From Erysipelotrichaceae bacterium (GTDB lineage Bacteria > Bacillota_I > Bacilli_A > Erysipelotrichales > Coprobacillaceae), in assembly GCA_021202205.1 (NCBI GenBank), contig JAJQDJ010000013.1:1-5286 (forward strand): DNA of 5,286 nt, written 5' to 3'. Position 1 is the stretch's first letter, and every line of letters starts with the position of its first letter. Below are positions 1-5,286 of the stretch, one piece after another. The notes below the pieces were generated by a model. That model was not told the DNA's origin and did no database searches. It saw only the letters and a program-made list of their open reading frames with translations. The translations under genes were made by a program, and so were the position numbers.

Positions 1-38
1 TATAAAAATTAAATTTTTTTCATCTTAATTCCACTTTC

Positions 39-74
39 TGCTTGCAATTCGGGAACTTATTGCTTTACAATTCG
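39..74. repeat. Imperfect direct repeat at the 3' end of the permease gene
   Basis: TGCTTGCAATTCG (39-51) and TGCTTTACAATTCG (61-74) differ by one insertion and one substitution and are separated by 9 bases. The right copy encodes the last residues of the permease and the left copy lies after its stop codon. It may be a short local duplication. The rest of positions 1-56 is AT-rich, with no gene or terminator that I can support. Confidence 0.35.
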
Positions 75-2090
75 ATAATATGTTCTTGATGTTATACTAT
101 AAACAATAGCATAAATAACAATCAATATTATAGCCACAATAAATGTATAAAAAAGCATGGTAGATGTTAATGTCACAACCATATATTGAAACATAAGCTT
201 AATCATTCTAAAGGCAAATGCCATATGAATCATAGCGACTATTAAAGGAAGAACGAAAAATATCAATACTTGCGAAGAAATGCATTGTTTCACTTCATGT
301 AGACTCATACCGACGTTTTGCATAATTTCATAACGTTCTCTATCTTCATAACCCTCTGATAATTGTTTATAATACATCATGATAATTGTAGCCATTAAAA
401 ATAAAACACCTAAAAATACACCTAGAAATAACACAGAACCATAAACTTCCTGAAGAAGGCTTCTAACGGCGACTTGGGACTCATAACTATAGAATAGATG
501 TGTATAATTGCTTGCATATTCATCTATAAGATTATCTATTAATGGATATATATCATCATAGCTCTTATCATAATCGATAAACAGAACATATTTATAGCTA
601 TCTAAGTTGTATGCTGCTTCATCTTTAATCGTATCATCATAATATAAGGATAATGATACTTGACGTATTTGGTTTTCATCTTTAAAGACAACCCATAATG
701 CATCATCATTTGTACCATAGTTTTCATTTTTTATTGGCAATAGATGTTTTTGAGTAATGGTTGATTGAACAATATATTCTAATTCATCTTGTCCAAATGT
801 TAAGGTGTCATAGTCATCCAAATAATTTGAACTGACTAATATTTCATTGTCATCTAATGTGATGTTTTCATCATAGGTTTGATTGTAATCATCTAATGTC
901 ATAAAATAAGTTGTAACAATTGTAGAATCATTTAATGAATCATAATAATTCATTACTTTATTAGAAGAAGTACGTAATGTAGCTCTTCCATAAATAGGAA
1001 TATTGATCATGTCATATTCAATATCATAGTCTATCAATAATTGTTCAATATTATTGTATAGTTCTTGCATTTCACATTCATCAAAATCATGTTCATCTAT
1101 CCCAACATCCTGAAATGATGCATTATAACTACTATCACTATAGGCTATCACGGTTTCTTCGGTGCCTAAATAAAGAGTAACAGTACTTGAAAAAATAACC
1201 AATATGCATGTACATAACAAACATATGGAAGCAAGTCCCACAGCGTTTTGTTTCATACGATATAAGAGTTGAGAAACAGAGATAAAGTGATTGGTTTGAT
1301 AGTAATAGTGGCGATTGTTTTTTAATAGTTTTAAATCAGCAATCGATCCTGAAGTAAATAAACAATAAGTTCCTATCATAACTAAAATAACAGCACCAAA
1401 AAATAGCCCAATCGCTATACCTGGATCTTCAATCATTTGTGCAAGAGCATACCCAGCACTTAAAGTGATGAGGCCAATAATGAGAATCAAATACTTAATT
1501 CTTGGTTCTTTCTCTCCTGTTTGTCCACCTCTTAATAGTTCAATAGGATGAGACATTCTAATCTGTAAAGCATTAAACAAATAGGCAGATAAAAATAGTG
1601 GCACAAATATCAGACAAGTATGCCAAACATTATAAAAATCAAAGTTTAGCGTAAAATCCGTAGAAAAATGAACCAGTTTTATAAATATCAAAAATATGAG
1701 ACGATTAAACAACAATCCATAAACAACACCTAAAACTATAGCAATCATCATAATAAGCAGTGATTCAAATAATAACACCATCATTACATGATACTTTTCC
1801 ATACCTAAGATATTATATAAAGCAAACTCTTTTTTACGACGTTTTAAAATAAAACTATTCATATAAAACAAAAATATAATAGAAAATATAGTTACCACAT
1901 AAACCCCATAATCCAATATTAGCTGAGTCGTTGTTCCTCCCGCTTTCATTGTCTCGATAGCTTCATCATTAGACAAACTATACATCAAATAATACATCAT
2001 AACCATAAATGCTGATGTTAAGATATAAGGCATATATATTTGTTTGTTTTTCTTAATATTGGATAATGCAAGCTGAAGATAGAATTTCAT
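57..2090 (-). CDS. BceB-type (FtsX family) ABC transporter permease, peptide-antibiotic resistance
   Basis: This is the membrane subunit of a Bce-type transporter, which in characterised members frees lipid II-cycle targets from peptide antibiotics and acts as the sensor for its partner kinase. The 677 residues show ten likely membrane helices: about 19-40, 58-80, 102-125, 126-140 or 155-176 (this stretch is less clear), 199-219, 225-246, 284-308, then 551-575, 604-628 and 640-666. A large extracellular domain (about 309-548) sits between helices 7 and 8, as is typical of BceB. That domain is very acidic, with about 50 Asp/Glu against 11 Lys/Arg. I chose the ATG at 2090 (MKFYLQLALS), not the upstream ATG at 2114, because AAAGGA lies 8 nt before it and it starts one base after the ATPase stop codon. 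This spacing implies translation coupled to the ATPase. The substrate cannot be read from sequence. No truncation or frameshift is seen. Confidence 0.93.
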   Translation of the reverse strand: MKFYLQLALSNIKKNKQIYMPYILTSAFMVMMYYLMYSLSNDEAIETMKAGGTTTQLILDYGVYVVTIFSIIFLFYMNSFILKRRKKEFALYNILGMEKYHVMMVLLFESLLIMMIAIVLGVVYGLLFNRLIFLIFIKLVHFSTDFTLNFDFYNVWHTCLIFVPLFLSAYLFNALQIRMSHPIELLRGGQTGEKEPRIKYLILIIGLITLSAGYALAQMIEDPGIAIGLFFGAVILVMIGTYCLFTSGSIADLKLLKNNRHYYYQTNHFISVSQLLYRMKQNAVGLASICLLCTCILVIFSSTVTLYLGTEETVIAYSDSSYNASFQDVGIDEHDFDECEMQELYNNIEQLLIDYDIEYDMINIPIYGRATLRTSSNKVMNYYDSLNDSTIVTTYFMTLDDYNQTYDENITLDDNEILVSSNYLDDYDTLTFGQDELEYIVQSTITQKHLLPIKNENYGTNDDALWVVFKDENQIRQVSLSLYYDDTIKDEAAYNLDSYKYVLFIDYDKSYDDIYPLIDNLIDEYASNYTHLFYSYESQVAVRSLLQEVYGSVLFLGVFLGVLFLMATIIMMYYKQLSEGYEDRERYEIMQNVGMSLHEVKQCISSQVLIFFVLPLIVAMIHMAFAFRMIKLMFQYMVVTLTSTMLFYTFIVAIILIVIYAIVYSITSRTYYRIVKQ

Positions 2091-2091
2091 A

Positions 2092-2853
2092 TTAGACATC
2101 CTTTCTACCAGCAAGCAATGTTAATGCATCAGAGATGCTTTGATACATTTGAACTCTCGTTTGACTGCCTTTATATATTTGATGAAAGATTGTGCCTTCT
2201 TTGATAAACATCACACGTTTAGCATAACTGGCAGCTTGAACACTATGTGTGACCATGAGTATAGTTTGACCCTCTTGATTCATTTGATTGAATATATCCA
2301 GTAATTGACTAGAAGATGCAGAATCCAATGCTCCTGTTGGCTCGTCTGCTAATAATAACCTAGGACGATTAATGAGTGCTCTAGCAACTGCAATACGTTG
2401 TTTTTGACCTCCAGATATTTCATAAGGATATTGTTTGAGAATGTTTTCAATACCTAGTTTTGGTGCTAATTCCTGGATTTTTTGATTCATATAAGGATAA
2501 GATTCTTTAGATAAAACTAAAGGTAGCAAGATATTATCTGAATTAGAGAATGTATCGATTAAATTGAAATCCTGAAATACAAAGCCTAGATTTTCTCTTC
2601 TAAATTGTGATAGCTTTTTATCTTTAATTTGCGTTAAATCTTCACCATCCAATAAGACTTCACCACTTGTTGGTTTATCCAAAGCTGCTAAAATATTCAA
2701 TAATGTCGTTTTCCCACTACCAGATTCACCCATAATAGCAACATATTCACCTTCTTCAATAGAAAATGTCACATTCGATAACGCTTTTACCTGTTGCTTT
2801 GAATTACGTATCGTATAAACCTTCTTTAAATTCTTAACTTCTAATAATGTCAT
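2092..2853 (-). CDS. BceA-type ABC transporter ATP-binding protein
   Basis: This is the cytoplasmic ATPase that powers the adjacent BceB-type permease. The 253 residues carry all expected nucleotide-binding motifs: Walker A GESGSGKTT (42-50), Q-loop Q94 in VFQDFNL, signature ISGGQKQR (146-153), Walker B LLLADE (166-171, catalytic E171), D-loop ALD (175-177) and switch H203. The length and the ENLGFVFQDFNLID stretch fit the LolD/MacB/BceA branch of ABC ATPases. The neighbouring FtsX-type permease and BceS-like kinase place it in the Bce group. The start chosen is the ATG at 2853 (MTLLEV), preceded by AGGAGGG at a spacing of 6 nt. The longer GTG start at 2871 would put that ribosome site inside the coding region. 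The gene ends one base before the permease start, so the two are co-transcribed. No motif is damaged. Confidence 0.95.
   Translation of the reverse strand: MTLLEVKNLKKVYTIRNSKQQVKALSNVTFSIEEGEYVAIMGESGSGKTTLLNILAALDKPTSGEVLLDGEDLTQIKDKKLSQFRRENLGFVFQDFNLIDTFSNSDNILLPLVLSKESYPYMNQKIQELAPKLGIENILKQYPYEISGGQKQRIAVARALINRPRLLLADEPTGALDSASSSQLLDIFNQMNQEGQTILMVTHSVQAASYAKRVMFIKEGTIFHQIYKGSQTRVQMYQSISDALTLLAGRKDV
2099..2104 (-). promoter_or_regulatory. Ribosome binding site that sets the permease start
   Basis: AAAGGA lies inside the last codons of the ATPase gene, 8 nt before the ATG at 2090. It supports the start at MKFYL rather than the longer MLVERMSN form, whose ATG at 2114 is deep inside the ATPase coding sequence. 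Confidence 0.7.
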
Positions 2854-2859
2854 TATTAT

Positions 2860-2866
2860 CCCTCCT
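2860..2866 (-). promoter_or_regulatory. Strong ribosome binding site of the ATPase gene
   Basis: AGGAGGG, followed by ATAATA and then ATG at 2853, is a near-ideal Shine-Dalgarno sequence. It decides the start in favour of MTLLEV over the upstream GTG at 2871. Confidence 0.85.
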
Positions 2867-2883
2867 GACACTATTCATGACAC

Positions 2884-2930
2884 AAAAAAAGAGAAATATG
2901 AACCATTGATTCATCTTACAATTTCCCTCT
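2884..2930 (-). terminator. Probable Rho-independent terminator after the kinase gene
   Basis: Read on the minus strand, AGAGGGAAAT (2930-2921) can pair with ATTTCTCTTT (2897-2888) over 10 bp with two G-T wobbles. Above a one-sided 6-nt bulge (TGTAAG), ATGAA pairs with TTCAT around a 7-nt loop. A run of seven T (2890-2884) follows; the stem uses its first three bases. This fits a terminator that limits read-through from the kinase gene into the transporter genes. If the transporter transcript starts upstream of it, it would instead be a leader attenuator. The bulge and the weak A-T pairs keep confidence moderate. Confidence 0.5.
2893..2921 (-). promoter_or_regulatory. Possible weak, activator-dependent promoter of the transporter genes
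   Basis: TTGTAA (2921-2916) could be the -35 element and TATTTC (2898-2893), 17 bp further on, a poor -10 element. Transcription would then start near 2886, with the operator centred about 57 bp upstream, a usual place for an OmpR-family activator. The -10 match is only three of six bases, so the assignment is tentative. It rests mainly on position relative to the operator. Confidence 0.3.
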
Positions 2931-2933
2931 ATA

Positions 2934-2951
2934 TCTTACATTTATGTAAGA
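2934..2951. promoter_or_regulatory. BceR-type operator upstream of the transporter genes
   Basis: TCTTACAT-TT-ATGTAAGA is a perfect 8-2-8 palindrome containing TTACA-N4-TGTAA, the form I recall being described for BceR-like response regulators in Firmicutes. It starts on the base next to the kinase stop codon and lies about 80 bp upstream of the ATPase start, as expected for the autoregulated transporter promoter of a Bce module. A further half-site, TGTAAG on the minus strand (2920-2915), follows at a 20-bp interval, about two helical turns, and may be a weak secondary site. No such palindrome is seen before the response regulator gene. Confidence 0.75.
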
Positions 2952-3857
2952 TTATTCTACCTTTAATGTATCCATATGAAAATCAATCATCACAGTTGTT
3001 CCTTGTCCAATCATTGACTCTATAAAAATAGATAAACCAAGTTCATCTACAATCTTCTTACATAAATATAAACCAATCCCACTAGCTTTTTTATCTAAAC
3101 GGCCATTATAGACTGTATATCCCTTTTCAAAAACTCTCGGTAAGTCTTCTTCTTTAATACCTATACCACTATCTTCAATATGTAATACTTCGTCTTTAAC
3201 ATAAATATGAATAATGCCTTCTTTCGTATATTTTAAAGCATTACTTAATACTTGCTCGATTACAAATGATATCCATTTTTCATCTGATAATATAATTAAA
3301 TCCGTAGGTTCTAATTTTAATGTTATTTTCTTTTGAATAAAGAATATAGCGTTTTTCTTAACGATATCATTGATAATAGGCATGAGTTTTAATTGTTTGA
3401 TGGATAAATCTGAAGATATATGATCACTTTTTAAATAGTACAATACCATATCAACATACTGTTCAATGCGTAATAATTGTAGCATCATATCATGATTATC
3501 ACTTGTTTGAATCAGTAATCTTAATGCTAATATAGGCATTTTAATTTGATGAATCCATAGTGTATAATAATCTATTTGATCTTGATAATGTTTATTTTGA
3601 TCACTAATAAGAGTTTGATTCATAGTATTGATTTGTTGAATAATTTGTTGATAAATCTCCTCCATCGGTAATGTTGTATCTGGCAATTCTATAACATCAT
3701 GAAGACTTAGGATATATTGTAATTGTTTTTCTTTTTGATAATAATTGTAAAAATCACATACAAAATATTTTACCAATAAACCTAATACCAGCATTGTTGC
3801 ATATAATAATACTGATATTTCAATACCATACAGATAAAATACAAACCAAAATATCAA
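2952..3857 (-). CDS. BceS-type intramembrane-sensing histidine kinase, start codon uncertain
   Basis: This sensor kinase is expected to receive its signal from the BceAB transporter, not from a ligand directly. Counting from the TTG at 3857, it shows a hydrophobic N-terminus with almost no extracellular loop, a helix at about 15-33, the phosphoacceptor H103 in WIHQIKMP, N206 of the N-box (EQVLSNALKYT), D229 in the G1 box (IEDSGIGI), the F-box VFEKGYT (242-248) and the G2 box ASGIGLYLCKKI (258-269). All catalytic motifs are intact. The TTG has no ribosome site and leaves the first helix only about 11 residues long. The reading frame stays open upstream to a TAA at 3899-3897. Good Shine-Dalgarno bases (AAGGAA, 3898-3893) lie before an ATC at 3887, where an ATG would be expected; that start would restore a full helix. 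The stop codon abuts the operator. Confidence 0.85.
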   Translation of the reverse strand: MIFWFVFYLYGIEISVLLYATMLVLGLLVKYFVCDFYNYYQKEKQLQYILSLHDVIELPDTTLPMEEIYQQIIQQINTMNQTLISDQNKHYQDQIDYYTLWIHQIKMPILALRLLIQTSDNHDMMLQLLRIEQYVDMVLYYLKSDHISSDLSIKQLKLMPIINDIVKKNAIFFIQKKITLKLEPTDLIILSDEKWISFVIEQVLSNALKYTKEGIIHIYVKDEVLHIEDSGIGIKEEDLPRVFEKGYTVYNGRLDKKASGIGLYLCKKIVDELGLSIFIESMIGQGTTVMIDFHMDTLKVE

Positions 3858-3892
3858 AAAAATAAGAAATATAATAAATAGATAGATTTTCT

Positions 3893-3898
3893 TTCCTT
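3893..3898 (-). promoter_or_regulatory. Shine-Dalgarno sequence of the kinase gene without a normal start codon
   Basis: AAGGAA, followed by AG, lies eight bases after the response regulator stop codon and in the right place to serve the kinase gene. The codons that follow in the kinase frame are AAA, ATC, TAT, CTA and so on, with no ATG, GTG or TTG until 3857, 35 bases further on. ATC at 3887 is the codon at the proper spacing. Confidence 0.5.
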
Positions 3899-3905
3899 AA
3901 TATAA

Positions 3906-4583
3906 TTAATCATATGACAACATGTACCCTAAACCTTTCTTAGTCGTAATGAGGTTATAAATATTCAATATTTCTAATTTCTTTCTTAAACGATTCATAT
4001 TGACACTTAAAGTATTATCGTCAATAAATTGATCACTTTGCCATAATGTCATCATCAATTCATCTCTAGATACATAAGTTTCATGTTTATTTATAAGTAA
4101 TTGCATAATTTTAAGTTCGTTTCTCGTAAGTTCAATTGATATATTATGATAAGAGATTGTTGCATCCAATACATTTAAAATAAGATCTTTATAAGTGATG
4201 ATTGATAATTGTTTTGAGAATGTATAAGTACGGCGCATGACAGCCTGTACTTTAGAAGTTAATATATGAAGATCAAAAGGTTTGTTAATAAAATCATCAC
4301 CACCCATATTCATTGCCATTACAATACTCATATTTTCACTAACTGAAGATATAAAAATAATGGGTACTTAAGATTTATTGCGTATTTGTTGACACCAATA
4401 ATAACCATTATAATAAGGTAAAGTGATATCCAATAATATCAAATGTGGCTGATATTTCATAAATACGTCTAATACATGTTCAAAATCTTCAATAATCATT
4501 ATTTCATAATTCCATGTTTCTAAATGCTGTTTAATAGTACGAGCAATGACTTCATCATCTTCTACAATCATAATCTTATACAT
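3906..4583 (-). pseudogene. BceR-type OmpR-family response regulator, broken by an in-frame TAA at codon 72
   Basis: This is the DNA-binding partner of the downstream kinase, expected to activate the transporter promoter. The start is the ATG at 4583 (MYKIMIVEDD), with AGGTGA 5 nt upstream; the GTG at 4590-4592 overlaps that site. The receiver domain shows the acidic pair D9/D10 and phospho-acceptor D52 in LLDITLP. TAA at 4370-4368 then replaces codon 72. The same frame continues without any shift: VPIIFISS (73-80), MNMGGDDF and the conserved K101 in NKPFD. The winged-helix DNA-binding domain (about 134-225) includes LTRNELKIMQLL (152-163) and the recognition-helix region FIDDNTLSVNMNRLRKKL (186-203). 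The full span would be 225 codons, normal for the family, so a single base change explains the break. Remaining products would be a 71-residue receiver stub and, if translation restarts at the ATG at 4331, a 141-residue protein with the DNA-binding domain but no phosphorylation site. Confidence 0.88.
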
Positions 4584-4588
4584 AAATA

Positions 4589-4594
4589 TCACCT
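4589..4594 (-). promoter_or_regulatory. Ribosome binding site of the response regulator gene
   Basis: AGGTGA ends 5 nt before the ATG at 4583. It supports MYKIMIV as the start and rules out the GTG at 4592, which lies within it. Confidence 0.65.
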
Positions 4595-4601
4595 GTATTT
4601 T

Positions 4602-4630
4602 ATTCTACCAAATCTAAAAGAGCAGTGCAA
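4602..4630 (-). promoter_or_regulatory. Promoter of the response regulator-kinase genes
   Basis: The -10 element TAGAAT (4607-4602) matches five of six consensus bases and is preceded by TGG, an extended -10 motif. A weak -35, TTGCAC (4630-4625), lies 17 bp upstream. Transcription would begin near 4595, giving a leader of only a dozen bases. No BceR-type operator is visible here, so expression is probably constitutive. Confidence 0.6.
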
Positions 4631-4640
4631 GACTACTCTT
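4616..4640 (-). terminator. Rho-independent terminator of the WYL regulator gene
   Basis: On the minus strand AAGAGTAGT (4640-4632) pairs with ACTGCTCTT (4626-4618) over 9 bp, with one G-T wobble and a 5-nt loop, followed by two further T. The stem contains the TAG stop codon of the WYL gene and the right part of the hairpin overlaps the -35 region of the next promoter. The T run is short, so termination may be partial. Confidence 0.55.
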
Positions 4641-5286
4641 CATACTGTTCCATCATTAACTGGATACGTTTCACTATCTCATCTTTTAAGGAAACAGGAG
4701 CAATGACCTTAACTTGATTTTGTAACATCATCAACCAGCCGATAAGTCCCTCAGAAATAGATGTCTCTTCTATAATAACCAAACATCTACCATAATGAGT
4801 TTCCTCAATGTAGATATCTTTACCAAAATGTGATGCGATTTCTCTTAAAATACGTTTATCACACTCTATTTTTAAAGTTGCATAAGTAGTTGTTGTGTAC
4901 ATATTCGTCATCCTAGCTATTTGTGCATGAATATCAAATTGATCAGTCATATCAATATATGCATTTTTAATCGTTTGAATGCTACGCATACGATCAATAC
5001 GATAAATCGATAAACCTTCCTGATGAATTTGATTATAACCAATGACATAATAATGATTATTAGATGACACTATTTGATAGGGCGATAATTCATATTTTGT
5101 TTGGTTATTTCCATGTGTTGAAGAAATTTCGACTAAGTGATGATTTTTAATTTCATAATTAATATATTGAAAAGAAAGCATCATTTTCTTTTCAATAGCT
5201 TTCATAATAACTGTTAAGTTAATCAGTAAAGAAAATAAAACCTCATTTGCACCGTGTGCGTCATTAAAATAAAAAAACATTGATTT
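4633..5286 (-). CDS. WYL-domain transcriptional regulator, 5' end cut by the window edge
   Basis: The frame is open to the window edge (two codons, AAA and TCA, precede the first visible ATG), so the true start and the N-terminal helix-turn-helix lie outside; family members are usually about 300 residues. The 217 residues present begin with the linker and first strands of the WYL domain (KAIEKKMMLSFQYINYE). Next come the core ELSPYQIVSSNNHYYVIGY, with YYV at the WYL position, and the YRIDRMRSI segment, whose Arg residues are typical ligand or nucleic-acid contacts. A C-terminal WCX-type domain follows, running from TYATLKIECD to QVKVIAPVSLKDEIVKRI. Such proteins control transcription in response to ligands or single-stranded DNA; the target here is unknown. 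Its own terminator and the separate promoter of the next gene suggest it is not part of the transporter operon. The ATG at 5280 has no convincing ribosome site and falls inside a conserved region, so it is not taken as the start. Confidence 0.85.
   Translation of the reverse strand, partial: KSMFFYFNDAHGANEVLFSLLINLTVIMKAIEKKMMLSFQYINYEIKNHHLVEISSTHGNNQTKYELSPYQIVSSNNHYYVIGYNQIHQEGLSIYRIDRMRSIQTIKNAYIDMTDQFDIHAQIARMTNMYTTTTYATLKIECDKRILREIASHFGKDIYIEETHYGRCLVIIEETSISEGLIGWLMMLQNQVKVIAPVSLKDEIVKRIQLMMEQYEE

Noticed and set aside
4..18. AT-only palindrome AAAAATT-A-AATTTTT as a terminator
   Set aside because: It has no G-C pairs and a one-base centre, so it is not a plausible stable hairpin.
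9..23. ATG AAA AAA ATT TAA on the minus strand as the start of a further gene (MKKI then stop)
   Set aside because: It has a GGA about 7 nt upstream and looks like a secreted-protein start, but it stops after four codons and the window ends; one cannot tell a broken gene from AT-rich chance.
2091..2114. Longer permease start MLVERMSN
   Set aside because: It overlaps the ATPase gene by 23 bases and lacks a ribosome site, while the ATG at 2090 has one and matches the usual family N-terminus.
4368..4370. Reading the TAA as a recoded sense codon
   Set aside because: TAA is the normal stop of the permease, ATPase and kinase genes here, and no recoding element is evident, so a general code change is not supported.
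4332..4380. Frameshift or insertion between the two regulator halves
   Set aside because: The translation across the gap stays in one frame and gives VPIIFISSVSEN, the expected family sequence, so only the stop codon separates them.
4524..4706. Open frame of 60 codons on the plus strand
   Set aside because: It lies antisense across the start of the response regulator, the promoter and the end of the WYL gene, has no family resemblance and no supporting ribosome site; it is a shadow of the minus-strand genes.
1..5286. CRISPR arrays, insertion sequences, tRNA or rRNA genes, riboswitches
   Set aside because: No regular repeat-spacer pattern, transposase, terminal inverted repeats or recognisable structured RNA was seen on either strand.

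Overview
The window is AT-rich (roughly one third G+C by eye) and every real gene lies on the minus strand, so transcription runs from the right end to the left end. Codon use, strong AGGAGG-type ribosome sites and the gene families point to a low-GC Firmicute. An Erysipelotrichia/Coprobacillaceae-like gut lineage is my best guess, but that is inference only.

Layout in the order of transcription (right to left): (1) a WYL-domain transcriptional regulator whose N-terminal DNA-binding part lies beyond the right edge (4633-5286); (2) a hairpin terminator that contains its stop codon and overlaps the next promoter; (3) an OmpR/BceR-type response regulator interrupted by one in-frame TAA at codon 72 (3906-4583); (4) a short intramembrane-sensing histidine kinase of the BceS type (2952-3857) with no ordinary start codon behind its Shine-Dalgarno sequence; (5) a 98-bp control region holding a perfect BceR-type operator, TTACA-N4-TGTAA, and a terminator-like hairpin; (6) a BceA-type ATPase (2092-2853); (7) a BceB-type ten-helix permease with a large, strongly acidic extracellular domain (57-2090). 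The last 56 bases hold no gene I can support.

Together this is a Bce-type peptide-antibiotic sensing and detoxification module. In known members the transporter itself acts as the sensor, the kinase reads its state, and the phosphorylated regulator activates the transporter promoter. Here the transporter genes and the operator look intact, while the two-component half carries two separate defects: a nonsense codon in the regulator and a missing start codon in the kinase. The module is therefore either newly decoupled (the transporter unregulated or served by a paralogous regulator), expressed in an unusual way, or affected by sequence errors. I see no mobile element, CRISPR array, RNA gene or wholly new system. 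The broken regulatory half beside an intact operator and transporter is the main point of interest.
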